A stretch of DNA of 31,986 nucleotides from CAZVNZ01 sp964628515 (GCA_964628515.1 CAZVNZ010000032.1:1-31986), one strand, 5' to 3'; shown: positions 15,050 through 24,148, counted from the first letter of the stretch. Notes: generated from the letters alone by a model not told the origin. Numbers and translations: made by a program.

Positions 15050-16534
15050 ATGAATACTAACGGAACGCTAATGCAAATGTTTGAGTGGTATTTGCCACAG
15101 GATTGTAACCATTGGAAAAAATGTGCCGCTGAAGCAAAAAACCTTGCAGAAACAGGAATAACAGCGGTTTGGCTGCCTCCTGCATTTAAGTGCGCAAAGG
15201 GAAAAAGCGATGTGGGCTACGGTATTTACGATATTTACGACTTAGGAGAGTTTAACCAAAAGGGCACAATACCCACAAAATACGGTACAAAGGAAGAGTA
15301 TCTGCAAGCCATAGATGCCTTTAAAGCAAATAGTGTTCACGTTTATGGTGATGTAGTGCTAAATCATAAAATGGGTGCGGATGCCTTAGAAACGGTGCAA
15401 GCCCACTGCGTAAGGGGGGATAACCGAGAATGCGAGGAGGGGGAGTGCAAAACAATAGAGGCATGGACCGCCTTTAATTTTGATGAGCGCAACAACAAAT
15501 ACTCGGATTTTAAGTGGAATCATACCCATTTTAGCGGTGTGGATTGGGACGAAAAAACGGACAGCAACAACATTTTTTTAATACAAGGCAAAGACTGGGC
15601 AGACGAGGTGGATAAAGAAAAGGGCAACTACGATTATCTAATGGGCGCAGATATTGATTTTGAAAATAAGGAAGTGGTGCAGGAGCTTATAAACTGGGGA
15701 AAATGGTATATTTCCCACACCAATATTGACGGGCTTAGGTTAGATGCGGTAAAACATATAAGTGCGGATTTCTACAAAAAATGGATTGAGCAAATGCGGT
15801 TAATTACAGGGGCGGAGCTTTTTTGTGTGGGGGAATACTGGCACGGAGACGTTTCTCGCCTTAATTATTATTTAGGCGAAACGGAGTACAGACTTTCTTT
15901 ATTTGATGTGCCCCTGCATTATAATTTATACAATGCCTCCACAAAAAAGGAGGGCTTTGACTTACGCAGAATTTTTGACGGCACCCTTGTAAGCCAAAAC
16001 CCAATAAAAGCGGTTACATTCGTGGATAACCACGATACACAGCCAAATCAAGCATTAGCATCTTTTATTGAACAATGGTTCAAATACCACGCATACAGTT
16101 TACTGCTGCTTAGAGAAAGTGGCTATCCTTGCGTATTTTACGGGGATTATTACGGCATACCCACCCACAATGTACCAAAACTTGACTATTTGCCACGGCT
16201 AATACATATCCGTAAAAACTTAGCCTACGGCTATCAGCATGATTTCTTTGAGGACTACAACACAATAGGCTTTACAAGAGAGGGAGACGAGGGGTACAAG
16301 GACGGCATAAACGAGGTAGAAGGGCATAAAGACTCGGGTATTGCGGTGCTTTTAACCAACGCAGGCGCAACCCAAAAATATATGTACATAGGCAAAAAAT
16401 TTGCAAACAAAGAGTTTTACGATGCCCTAAACGCAAATAAGCCACCGGTTATTATTAATAACGATGGCTGGGGTTGCTTTAGTGTAGAGGAAAAAAGCGT
16501 TTCCGTATACACATTAATTAAAAATTGGGATTAA
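15050..16534 (+). CDS. Cytoplasmic GH13 alpha-amylase
   Basis: 494 residues, typical of the intracellular GH13 subfamily 5. The four conserved regions are visible: DVVLNH (101-106), GLRLDAVKH with nucleophile Asp232, GEYWH with acid/base Glu262, and FVDNHDT with transition-state Asp329. The N-terminus NGTLMQMFEWYLPQDCNHWK has no signal peptide, so it should act inside the cell on imported maltodextrin or stored glucan, hydrolysing alpha-1,4 bonds. Unusual is a Cys/Glu-rich insert (CVRGDNRECEEGECK, about 120-134) in domain B. The start follows GCGAGG. No transporter or other glycan gene is adjacent. Its stop lies two bases from the stop of the convergent ABC permease, with no terminator between them. 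Confidence 0.95.
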   Translation: MNTNGTLMQMFEWYLPQDCNHWKKCAAEAKNLAETGITAVWLPPAFKCAKGKSDVGYGIYDIYDLGEFNQKGTIPTKYGTKEEYLQAIDAFKANSVHVYGDVVLNHKMGADALETVQAHCVRGDNRECEEGECKTIEAWTAFNFDERNNKYSDFKWNHTHFSGVDWDEKTDSNNIFLIQGKDWADEVDKEKGNYDYLMGADIDFENKEVVQELINWGKWYISHTNIDGLRLDAVKHISADFYKKWIEQMRLITGAELFCVGEYWHGDVSRLNYYLGETEYRLSLFDVPLHYNLYNASTKKEGFDLRRIFDGTLVSQNPIKAVTFVDNHDTQPNQALASFIEQWFKYHAYSLLLLRESGYPCVFYGDYYGIPTHNVPKLDYLPRLIHIRKNLAYGYQHDFFEDYNTIGFTREGDEGYKDGINEVEGHKDSGIAVLLTNAGATQKYMYIGKKFANKEFYDALNANKPPVIINNDGWGCFSVEEKSVSVYTLIKNWD

Positions 16535-16536
16535 TG

Positions 16537-17391
16537 CTATTTGCTTTTTCTGCTCATAATAAAAAGCCCTAAAGCGTAAAACACGACGGCGCAGGCAATA
16601 AGGTATATTAGACTTATCCCGGGGGTTATTGTAATGCCGTCTATTACAAATTGTACCCCCAAACCTTGCTCTACGGTGTCAACAACACTGCTTGGTGCAT
16701 CTAAAAACACCTGTTTGGACGGTGTTTGGGTAAAAATCTGTCTAAACAATAAAGCGCTGTGCGAGGTGGGAAACACTTTTATTACAGATTGCACTCCTTC
16801 GGGAAGCTGAGAAATAGGCACATATATTCCCGTTAAAAAGCCGATTAACGTACCCACAACCGTACTTATTGCAACAAAAACGTTTTGCGTTTTTATAAAA
16901 GTGGCTATAAAAAACATCATAGCACTGCCACTAAGCACGGAAACCAATATTACTAAAAGCACATACCCTAACTGATAGGCAGCTAAAAGCTCTCCCCCTG
17001 TGGATTTAATATAAATTTGTGCCGCTACTAAAGTAATTAAGCTCATAATAATGCCTACAATACAGGTACTTAAAATATAACCACCTGCAATTTCCCAACG
17101 TTTTATGGGGGAGGCGTTAAAATCCTTAATTATTTTTCTGCCTTTGTCGTCTATCATACTGCTAAAAGCGCCCAAAGTGGTGGTTACGGACACAACGGCA
17201 AGTATTCCTGCCATTACCCAACTGTTTGCGTAAAACTCGCCACCTTCCACGCCATCAAAAGCACTTATTAAACCATCGCCCAAAAACAAAGCAAATAGCG
17301 CTATTATAATAAGTACGGACAGCAAGGAGTAAAAAACTCCTGCCTTGTCTCTAAAATAAAGTTTTATATTTCTGCTTATTAATGCCTGCAT
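16537..17391 (-). CDS. ABC-2 type exporter permease
   Basis: 284 residues with six predicted membrane segments. The ABC-2 pattern is MQALISRNIKLYFRDKAGVFYS at the N-terminus, a long first outside loop, the cytoplasmic KDFNASPIKRWEIAGGY coupling region, then GFLTGIYVPISQLP and FPTSHSALLFRQ. It pairs with the ATPase encoded 9 bases upstream to form an exporter. The substrate cannot be read from sequence; drug or peptide export is usual for LytTR-linked transporters of this kind. Confidence 0.92.
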   Translation of the reverse strand: MQALISRNIKLYFRDKAGVFYSLLSVLIIIALFALFLGDGLISAFDGVEGGEFYANSWVMAGILAVVSVTTTLGAFSSMIDDKGRKIIKDFNASPIKRWEIAGGYILSTCIVGIIMSLITLVAAQIYIKSTGGELLAAYQLGYVLLVILVSVLSGSAMMFFIATFIKTQNVFVAISTVVGTLIGFLTGIYVPISQLPEGVQSVIKVFPTSHSALLFRQIFTQTPSKQVFLDAPSSVVDTVEQGLGVQFVIDGITITPGISLIYLIACAVVFYALGLFIMSRKSK

Positions 17392-17400
17392 AACTCTCTC

Positions 17401-18312
17401 CTAACTAATTTTTGTTTTTAGTACGTTTAAAAAAACATCGTCCATACTTCCGTTTATTATCTCTATGTTTTCAATGTTTTCTTGGAAGTTTTGAGCAATT
17501 TCTATGCCTTTTTTAGTGTTTGACAGGGGTATTATAAATACCTCGCCTTCACATATGTACATAATTTTTTGCTCGTTTAGTATTTTGTGCATTTTTTGAG
17601 TATCTATCGGTTTTATTTTCAGTAAATCTTTGGCAAATTCCTGTTTTAGTTGTATAGGACTGCCATTTGCCAATATTTTTCCCTTGCCTATTATGGTAAT
17701 AAAATCGGCTAAAGATGCCTCTTCCATATAATGAGTGGTTAAAAATACCGTCATACCCGTGTTTTTCCGCAAATTTTCTATGGTGCTCCAAATAAGCTTG
17801 CGAGTTTTTGGGTCTAAGCCTGTGGTAGGCTCGTCTAAAAACAGTAGTTTTGGGGTATTTATTAGAGCTCTTGCAATATCTCCACGCCTTTTTTGCCCTC
17901 CCGAAAGTTTGCCGTATTTACGTTTGCGAAAGTCTGTACAATCCGTAACATCAAGTGCATAACTTACCGCATTATGCAGATGTTTGCCTTTTAGTCCGTA
18001 TAGTCCCCCTCTCATTAATAGGTTTTCTTCCACCGTTAGAAGCCTGTCAAGCACACTGTCTTGAAAGACAATTCCTGTAACATTACGTATTTTGTTGTCA
18101 TCTCGCCCAAGCACTCCGTCGTCTATTACTACGGTGCCGCCGTCCTGCTTTAGTATGGTGCAAAGTATATCTATGGTGGTGGACTTTCCTGCACCGTTTT
18201 CTCCAAGAAAAGCAAACAAACTCCCTTTTGGTACGCTAAAATTTATACCCTGTACTGCGCAAACATCACCATAAGACTTCTTTAAGCCTTGCACTTCTAT
18301 AATATTACTCAA
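17401..18312 (-). CDS. ABC transporter ATP-binding protein
   Basis: 303 residues. Walker A is GENGAGKST (about 37-45), the signature is LSGGQKRR, Walker B is LLFLDEPTTGLD, and the switch His is in FLTTHYMEE. The ~90-residue C-terminal extension (after ILANGSPIQLKQEF) is typical of DrrA/CcmA-type exporter ATPases. It overlaps the end of the DUF3021 gene by 8 bases and is followed by the permease, so all are co-translated from one operon. Confidence 0.95.
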   Translation of the reverse strand: MSNIIEVQGLKKSYGDVCAVQGINFSVPKGSLFAFLGENGAGKSTTIDILCTILKQDGGTVVIDDGVLGRDDNKIRNVTGIVFQDSVLDRLLTVEENLLMRGGLYGLKGKHLHNAVSYALDVTDCTDFRKRKYGKLSGGQKRRGDIARALINTPKLLFLDEPTTGLDPKTRKLIWSTIENLRKNTGMTVFLTTHYMEEASLADFITIIGKGKILANGSPIQLKQEFAKDLLKIKPIDTQKMHKILNEQKIMYICEGEVFIIPLSNTKKGIEIAQNFQENIENIEIINGSMDDVFLNVLKTKIS

Positions 18313-18715
18313 AGTTTTTCTCCTTAACTATTTTATTTATTTTATCCGCATCCGCTTTGTTTTTAAAGTAGAGCATCAAGTATACCACTGTATAAATTGC
18401 TACTGTCATCAGTACCACAATTATTATGTTTGCAAAATCCAAGGCTATAAAGCCAAAAACTACAATGCCAAAAAACAGGACTATTAAGCATATCATACTA
18501 AAAGTGGTAATAATATATAGGGGGGTGCTAAAATTAATAAAGCTATCCACCAAAAACAACGCCACCGCAATAACCGTCTGTAAAATAAGGAGTTGCCCAA
18601 TTAAAAAGCTGTCTATGGGGGTAAAATTTAATATAAAACTTAACGCCATAAGTATGGCAACATTTATGGTAAATGCTATGCAAAAAATATTGAAATAGTG
18701 CTTAAATCTGTTCAT
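18305..18715 (-). CDS. DUF3021 family membrane protein
   Basis: 136 residues with four predicted membrane segments (for example IAFTINVAILMALSFIL, LIVLFFGIVVFGFIALDF and IIVVLMTVAIYTVVYLMLYF) and a Lys-rich cytoplasmic tail. This size and position, directly behind a LytTR regulator and before an ABC exporter, is the known LytTR-DUF3021 pairing. The membrane protein probably restrains or senses for the regulator. Its ATG shares one base with the LytTR stop (TGATG). Confidence 0.88.
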   Translation of the reverse strand: MNRFKHYFNIFCIAFTINVAILMALSFILNFTPIDSFLIGQLLILQTVIAVALFLVDSFINFSTPLYIITTFSMICLIVLFFGIVVFGFIALDFANIIIVVLMTVAIYTVVYLMLYFKNKADADKINKIVKEKNFE

Positions 18716-19161
18716 CAGTTCCTCCCTAAGTTAAAATGAGCCTTAAAATCGCTTACATAATGGCGGTTTATTATGAGTTTTTCCCCGTTTTTAAGGGTTG
18801 CCTCGTATTTGCCGTTTAACAGGGCTTTTACACTTTTCAGTTGCTCCACATTTAAGATTGTAGACTTGCTTATACGCAAAAACCGTGTGTCCGCTAAGGT
18901 TTCTTCCAACTCGTACAGCTTTTTATCCGATTCTAAAACATCGCTTTTTAAATATATGAAAGTCTTGTTATCCACACTTTCAAAATAATAAACTTCCTCT
19001 ATGGGTATTACAATGCTCTCGCCATCCCTTCTGCCAATTACAGAAAAGGAATACAACCGTATTTGCCCAATTAGTTGCTTAAGCTTGTCATCAATTATAT
19101 TGCACTTTACGGTAATTTCTACTTCCGAGTATTTGTCCGATTGCTCTAAAATAAATTTCAA
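18715..19161 (-). CDS. LytTR DNA-binding regulator
   Basis: 148 residues. The C-terminal two thirds is a LytTR domain: IPIEEVYYFESVDNKTFIYL (about 53-72), LYELEETLADTRFLRISKST, then ILNVEQLKSVKALLNGKYEA and NGEKLIINRHYV. There is no receiver domain, so it is not a standard response regulator and control likely comes from the DUF3021 partner. It starts with TTG after AAGGAGTG. It is the first gene of the four-gene operon and probably activates it. Confidence 0.92.
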   Translation of the reverse strand: MKFILEQSDKYSEVEITVKCNIIDDKLKQLIGQIRLYSFSVIGRRDGESIVIPIEEVYYFESVDNKTFIYLKSDVLESDKKLYELEETLADTRFLRISKSTILNVEQLKSVKALLNGKYEATLKNGEKLIINRHYVSDFKAHFNLGRN

Positions 19162-19178
19162 AATCGCACTCCTTAAGT

Positions 19179-19208
19179 ATTTTACATAACTAAGAGTATC
19201 AAAAACAA
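19179..19208 (-). promoter_or_regulatory. Possible promoter of the LytTR-ABC operon
   Basis: Minus strand TTGTTT, 18 bases, TAAAAT, about 20 bases before the TTG start codon. The -35 is weak, as expected if an activator is needed. Confidence 0.4.
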
Positions 19209-19263
19209 AATAGTTTTACAATGCTTTTTGGGTAAGTTGCATATTCCCTCGTATAAAATGCAC

Positions 19264-19294
19264 AAAAAAGTCGGTTTTTACTGCCGACTTTTTT
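19264..19294 (-). terminator. Terminator of the DUF2680-like lipoprotein transcript
   Basis: 11-bp stem AAAAAAGTCGG / CCGACTTTTTT between the lipoprotein gene and the LytTR operon promoter. Confidence 0.85.
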
Positions 19295-19398
19295 GTTAGT
19301 GTAATTATTTGCATATGTATGCTATTAGTATCCGCAAATTAAGTGGGTTGTGTAACTGTCGGATAAAATACAGGGTAGGTTTTTGGGTTTAAGTAGTT

Positions 19399-20091
19399 TT
19401 AAAAGGGATTTTGTGGGTTTTGTTGGGTGGGCGCTTCGCCTTGTGGTTTGGCTATGTTGCCCTTTGCCTGCCTTGCACCTCTAACCAAAGGGAGTCTGCC
19501 TTCCTCCCTGATTTCGGCGGTTTCCTCCGCAATGCGAGCCTTTAATTCTTCCGCCCTTGCCTCGTCTAAAACACCGAATTCTACGTACTTATCTATAATT
19601 TTTCCGTTTATTTTCTGTGTTTCCTCGGAAAGTGCGTATAATTCCTCTCTTTGAGCATCTGTAAGTGCTTCTATTTTAGATTGTGCTTGGGCACGTTGCT
19701 CCTCATTTTGAGCATCTCCTTGCTCAAAATCTTTAGTGGGTTTTTGCGGGGTTGCGCCCTCCTCCTTTCCTTGAGTGTTATCTCTGTTTGCCGGTTGATT
19801 GCCCCTTCCTTTTTTATTTGCGTTAGGACGGTTTTGTGGGGCTTGCCCGTCTTGCTTTTCTTGCCCTTCCTGCCCGTCTTGTTTTGCATCGGGTAGGGGG
19901 GTGTCTGCTGTTGCGTCTTTTTCCTCTGGGGCATTTGCATCTTCTTTAGGAAGTGCTTGCACTTCCTCGGTTGCTTCTTGTTGTTGCGGAGTTATTGGCG
20001 GACGTGTGCTTGGTGCGCATCCTGCGGTAAATCCTATTGCTGTTAATAGTGCCATGCTTGATGCAACTATTATAATTTTTTTTAATTTCAT
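19399..20091 (-). CDS. Lipoprotein with disordered linker and DUF2680-like domain
   Basis: 230 residues. The signal peptide ends with lipobox TAGC (Cys25). A ~110-residue Gln/Glu/Lys/Pro-rich linker without predicted structure follows. A short helical domain (about 140-195) reads IEALTDAQREELYALSEETQ, then IIDKYVEFGVLDEARAEELK. This is the DUF2680 pattern (helix, IxxYVxxGVLxxxxAExIK), seen in Bacillus YckD-like secreted proteins. The tail is again disordered (GEAPTQQNPQNPF). The long linker should hold the small domain away from the membrane, probably through the wall. The start follows AAAGGAGACC. Single gene; function unknown. Confidence 0.75.
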   Translation of the reverse strand: MKLKKIIIVASSMALLTAIGFTAGCAPSTRPPITPQQQEATEEVQALPKEDANAPEEKDATADTPLPDAKQDGQEGQEKQDGQAPQNRPNANKKGRGNQPANRDNTQGKEEGATPQKPTKDFEQGDAQNEEQRAQAQSKIEALTDAQREELYALSEETQKINGKIIDKYVEFGVLDEARAEELKARIAEETAEIREEGRLPLVRGARQAKGNIAKPQGEAPTQQNPQNPF

Positions 20092-20243
20092 TTAGTTTTG
20101 GTCTCCTTTATTAAATCCCCTGTACATATACTAAATTAATCTGTAAATGTGAAGGTTGGCTGAACTTTCTATGACGGTAGAAGGGATTATTTTGAATAGA
20201 TTGTTAAGGGTTGGAAGGGAGTTTTAAAGTATATACAAAAGCA

Positions 20244-20272
20244 TTGCTTTTTTTAGAATTACTTCTTATAAT
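20244..20272 (+). promoter_or_regulatory. Promoter of the MoxR/VWA operon
   Basis: TTGCTT, 17 bases, TATAAT; the gene starts about 58 bases downstream. Confidence 0.65.
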
Positions 20273-20329
20273 AAATTTAGAATACAATATATTTTTACGA
20301 AAAAAGTAATGTATAAAGGTGTATAGTAA

Positions 20330-21856
20330 ATGAATATTTTTAAGACGGCATACAAAGTAAAACGAGAAAACAGCGAAGAAATCTACAAAAGCTTTGGCTT
20401 TAAGCACTTATCGGATGCAACCCAATATTATGTGCATCAGGATAACGAATCCTACAAAGGAACTACAACCCTGTGCCAACCCATAGGCGAAGCCATAACT
20501 TTATTTTCTCTCTTACTTTCAAGCATAATTAACGAAGAAAACTCTATTGGCGATTTTTACGTGGGGTACGACGGAAATACGGCGTTTTTAGATATAAAAA
20601 AACCGCAAGATTGGCGAGAAAACGGGGTAGTTGCACAAGACATACACCGCTATATTGCTTATTGTGATGGTGATGAAATTACTGTATCCGCCTACAATTT
20701 CTTTGATGCGTGGATAGACGGAGATATGCAACATTTGCGTTTGCTGTATAAACTTCTGCCTGCCTTTTGCATTAGGCTTGCGCTGGATATGTATACAAAC
20801 AGCGATTTTCAAAGTATTTTACTAAGCTACGCAGAAAATCCCATGGCGGACACTTTTGTAAATATTCACGAAGATTTTTATCAAGAGCATAAATACGACG
20901 AAACACAGCTTAATTATGCAAATTTAGCCGGTTTTGAAACGGAAGAAATGTATTCTTACAAAAACAGTTACAGAATAATAAAAGAAAATAAAGCGCAAGC
21001 AAAGGCAAATGTAGCACACGAAATTACACCATTTAATACCACCGATTTTTTGGAAGAGTATTTAAAATACGTGCCAAACTTGCCGGAAGAATTTGTTTTA
21101 CCCACAAGGCTTAACAGCGTGTGTAGTGCGGTTACAAACAATGATGCCCTTGCGGTGCTTTTTCACGGGCCGGCAGGTACGGGAAAAACCATAGCCTGTA
21201 AACTTGTTTGTCAAGCCGTAGGACTGCCCATAATGGACACTATAAACTGCACGGAAAATTTAGACGAATTTGTGCTGGGAAAGTATATTCCCCAGGAGGA
21301 TAAAATAGTTTTTAAGGAGAGTTTTGTAACTAAGGCAATAAAGTACGGCGGAGGGGTGGTTTTTGAGGAAATTAACTTTGCAAAACCCCAATATTTAGCC
21401 TTTTTAAATTCTTTGCTTGATGATAACGGTTTTGTTAGGTTAGACAACGGCGAGGTAGTAATACGACACAAAAATTTCAGATTTTTTGCCACCATGAACC
21501 TTGGCTATTTCGGCACTAAAGAGCTAAACCAATCCTTATACAATAGGTTTAATGCAATAATAGAAATTGCGTCTTTGCCGGATAATGCAGTAGCACGAAT
21601 GTTAGCCATAAGAGTGCCTGAATGTACTAAATTTATAGACAAAATATTGGGAGTGTATCATAAAATTAAGCATAAAATAGATGCAGAGGAGTTAGAGGTG
21701 GTTATTTCTCCGAGAAATCTTGAAAACTGGGCAAGACTTGCAAAATACGAGGGATACATTACGGCTGCGGAAAAAACAATAATACCCATTGCAAAATGCG
21801 ACAGAGTGTTGGAAGAAACAATAAGAGGAATTATTGTGCTGTACAAATGGAGCTAA
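20330..21856 (+). CDS. MoxR/CbbQ-type AAA+ ATPase with unknown N-terminal domain
   Basis: 508 residues. Residues 255-500 form the AAA+ module. Walker A is GPAGTGKT (280-287), Walker B is GGVVFEEIN (341-349, with the second Glu as likely catalytic base), sensor 1 is FFATMN (Asn390), and the arginine finger lies in NRF (405-407). LDEFVLGKY before Walker B and SPRNLENWARLAKYEG after the core are typical of the MoxR/NorQ/CobS group, which remodels or loads metal into partners together with a VWA protein. The first ~250 residues match nothing I recognise; they contain GDFYVGYDGNTAFLDIKKPQ and a Leu-rich segment near 134-166. The start follows AAAGGTG. The VWA partner is encoded 16 bases downstream. 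Confidence 0.88.
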   Translation: MNIFKTAYKVKRENSEEIYKSFGFKHLSDATQYYVHQDNESYKGTTTLCQPIGEAITLFSLLLSSIINEENSIGDFYVGYDGNTAFLDIKKPQDWRENGVVAQDIHRYIAYCDGDEITVSAYNFFDAWIDGDMQHLRLLYKLLPAFCIRLALDMYTNSDFQSILLSYAENPMADTFVNIHEDFYQEHKYDETQLNYANLAGFETEEMYSYKNSYRIIKENKAQAKANVAHEITPFNTTDFLEEYLKYVPNLPEEFVLPTRLNSVCSAVTNNDALAVLFHGPAGTGKTIACKLVCQAVGLPIMDTINCTENLDEFVLGKYIPQEDKIVFKESFVTKAIKYGGGVVFEEINFAKPQYLAFLNSLLDDNGFVRLDNGEVVIRHKNFRFFATMNLGYFGTKELNQSLYNRFNAIIEIASLPDNAVARMLAIRVPECTKFIDKILGVYHKIKHKIDAEELEVVISPRNLENWARLAKYEGYITAAEKTIIPIAKCDRVLEETIRGIIVLYKWS

Positions 21857-21872
21857 AATACGGTGATATTTA

Positions 21873-23783
21873 GTGAATAAGAAAGAAAAAGCAAAGCTGA
21901 TAAAAACCTTTCAATGCGAGCATAGCAGGGAAATAGAAGAGATGTTTGCCCAAACACTAAGCGAAAAGGAAGATTTAAGGCTATTTTTTATTAATGAAGA
22001 TTGCGCCTTTACGGACGGTAAAAACATAATAGTAGACCCAACCACCCACGATTTATATGATGATTGCCATGCACTAAAGCAAACAGAGCTTTTTATGAGC
22101 TTACCCGAGGTTTTTTCTGCAAATGGGTGGAATGCACTAAAAATGATTACAAGGTCTCAAAACATCCACGAAAGCCTGCATATAATGTACTCGTCCTTTC
22201 CGCCTTTATGCACAAAGGACAAGCGTGCAACATCAAAAATAAGGCAAAAAGTCCTTTCTCTAATAGATAATATAATCGAAGATGCTTATATAGAAGGGGT
22301 AGGGTGCAGTATTTACGACAACTTAGAATTGTTTTTAACTTTTGGCAGAATTTCTTTGGCATATGCAAAAAAAGATGTGCAAGGCACGGCGGAAAAAACA
22401 ATTTTAGGGGCAGAACAAAATAATAACAATAAAAAAGCGGAATATACAGTAGCTTTAGAAAAACTATGCGCAAGTTTGCTTGAATACCTAAGCTATATGG
22501 CAAATTTTTTGCTGTATCCCATGTTTAAAATTACAGAACCGCAGGCAGAAATTGCAAAATACATAGAGCAAACCAAGCTACTTTTTTTAGACGGAAGTAT
22601 TTGCGAAGATGCAACCAACAGATACAAATACTCTCAAAAAATATTTGATATTATCGAAGATTTAATTCCAAACACCAAAGAGGAGCTAAGCACCCTACCC
22701 TTAGAAGCCTTGCTTAGTGGCACAAAAACACATAATCCCAATACAGCAACCATAAATAATAACTTCAGCAAGGGGAAAAACTGCGCTGTATCTCGCAGGC
22801 TTTTTACAGATTTAGCCGGCAATTTAGTAAAGCAAAAAAATTTTAATAAAGAGCTTAAGGGCGTTATTGCCTATTTTGAAAAGGAAAAAACCATTGCAGA
22901 AAAAATAGCCGAATATAAAGGGGAAACAACAGAATGGTATGGGGAGGATTTTGACAGCACAAATATTCATAAAGGCATAAAAATAATTGAAAACAAGCCA
23001 AAAATCAACCTTAATTTAAAAAAAGCGTATCAAAATATTTATAATAAATATCGCATTAATATAAACTCGTATAATTCTCGTTTTGCCCAACTGCTTAAAG
23101 GTAAAATTACGGTAACGGAAGAAAAAAAGTTGTTTGGGAGCGGTATATCCTCAAAGCGTTTAGGCGACGTAAAAAAGAGATATTGGTACAAAAACACAGA
23201 GGAGTACGGAGTGCCGGACATAGCAATTTTACTACTGGTGGACGGCTCGGGCTCTATGCACGGAGAAAGACAGCAAAGTGCTATGAAATCAAGCATCGTA
23301 CTGCACGAAGTGCTTAGAAAGCAGGGGATAAAGCATGCAATTATTGAGCACAGAGGACACGACGAGCATAGCATAGATATAAATGTGCTTGTGGATTTTA
23401 ACAGCAAACCGGAGGAGAAATACAATCTGCTACTAATGGACGCAGAAGAGGACAACAGAGATGGTTTGGCATTAATATGGGCAGAGCGATACATCAACCA
23501 AAAATCTTACGCACAGGACAAATTAATTATAGTGCTGTCAGACGGAGTGCCTGCCCACGAGGGCAACGATTACTACCCTCCCGTTTCCGTAAAAGATACG
23601 GCAAACGTAGCAAAAAAAATAATAAGAGGAGGCACAAACATTATAGCAATAGCCCTTGACGATAAAGAGGAATATTCGTGCTATAACCAATTAAAAAACA
23701 TCTATCCGTATATTGTAGCTTGCAACGATTTAAAAAGGCTTACAGGGCAAATACTCACTTTGGTTAGCCGACAGCTTTTGTAG
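21873..23783 (+). CDS. CobT-like protein with HExxH motif and C-terminal VWA domain
   Basis: 636 residues. The N-terminal part has NIHESLHIMY (HExxH, 99-103) followed by NIIEDAYIEG (133-142), the pair of motifs seen in CobT-like and DUF2201-type predicted metallopeptidase-VWA proteins. The middle (about 180-440) is helical with charged stretches. The C-terminal VWA domain (about 448-636) has a complete MIDAS: DGSGS (457-461), DNRDG (527-531) and LSDG (Asp557). VWA proteins of this class are clients or adaptors of MoxR AAA+ ATPases, here encoded directly upstream. The start is GTG with only a weak ribosome site, so coupling to the ATPase gene is likely. No cobalamin, chlorophyll or nitric-oxide gene is nearby, so a chelatase role is not indicated. 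Confidence 0.85.
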   Translation: MNKKEKAKLIKTFQCEHSREIEEMFAQTLSEKEDLRLFFINEDCAFTDGKNIIVDPTTHDLYDDCHALKQTELFMSLPEVFSANGWNALKMITRSQNIHESLHIMYSSFPPLCTKDKRATSKIRQKVLSLIDNIIEDAYIEGVGCSIYDNLELFLTFGRISLAYAKKDVQGTAEKTILGAEQNNNNKKAEYTVALEKLCASLLEYLSYMANFLLYPMFKITEPQAEIAKYIEQTKLLFLDGSICEDATNRYKYSQKIFDIIEDLIPNTKEELSTLPLEALLSGTKTHNPNTATINNNFSKGKNCAVSRRLFTDLAGNLVKQKNFNKELKGVIAYFEKEKTIAEKIAEYKGETTEWYGEDFDSTNIHKGIKIIENKPKINLNLKKAYQNIYNKYRININSYNSRFAQLLKGKITVTEEKKLFGSGISSKRLGDVKKRYWYKNTEEYGVPDIAILLLVDGSGSMHGERQQSAMKSSIVLHEVLRKQGIKHAIIEHRGHDEHSIDINVLVDFNSKPEEKYNLLLMDAEEDNRDGLALIWAERYINQKSYAQDKLIIVLSDGVPAHEGNDYYPPVSVKDTANVAKKIIRGGTNIIAIALDDKEEYSCYNQLKNIYPYIVACNDLKRLTGQILTLVSRQLL

Positions 23784-24081
23784 GGGGGGGTAAACACTTA
23801 TTTTGCATACATCAAAAATCCAAAATCCCTCTATATTAAGCTAAAATCGATGTAGCACCATTACACACTCGACATGTGGGGTACGGGAAACCGTACTCCG
23901 CATTTCTATGCTCATAGAGATATACTCTTTAGTAGCTCTGTGTATCTTGTGTATGATAAAGGGCTACAAGCCAAATTTGATGATTATAGGATTATGATAT
24001 TTTTATAAATACATGTGTTTTAAGTAACAATGTTTTATATCACAGTTATTAGGGTTGTGAGTGCAATACTACCCAAAACTC
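23784..24081 (+). other. Non-coding stretch with a strong GAAA hairpin, possible structured RNA
   Basis: No protein gene is seen. The region has a 13-bp hairpin (23874-23903; ATGTGGGGTACGG / CCGTACTCCGCAT, two G-U pairs, GAAA loop) enclosed by TGTAGC (23851-23856) and GCTACA (23963-23968). It starts with a run of eight G at the VWA stop and ends at a strong terminator. This may be the 3' UTR of the MoxR/VWA operon, a separate small RNA, or the edge of the mobile element to the right. It matches no RNA family I know. Confidence 0.35.
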
Positions 24082-24122
24082 AACCGCCATTTGCAAATAA
24101 AATAAGCAAATGGCGGTTTTTA
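24082..24122. terminator. Strong terminator before the element-like genes
   Basis: 13-bp perfect stem AACCGCCATTTGC / GCAAATGGCGGTT followed by TTTT on the plus strand. Confidence 0.85.
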
Positions 24123-24148
24123 TATATAAAAAAACAAGGAGCAAAACT

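Noticed and set aside
23783..23790. Run of eight G at the stop of the VWA gene, as a phase-variation tract
   Set aside because: The run begins with the last base of the stop codon, so slippage would not change the protein.
24110..24148. Upstream ATG for the Cys-rich hypothetical gene
   Set aside because: It falls inside the terminator stem and lacks a ribosome site; the ATG at 24149 follows AAGGAG.
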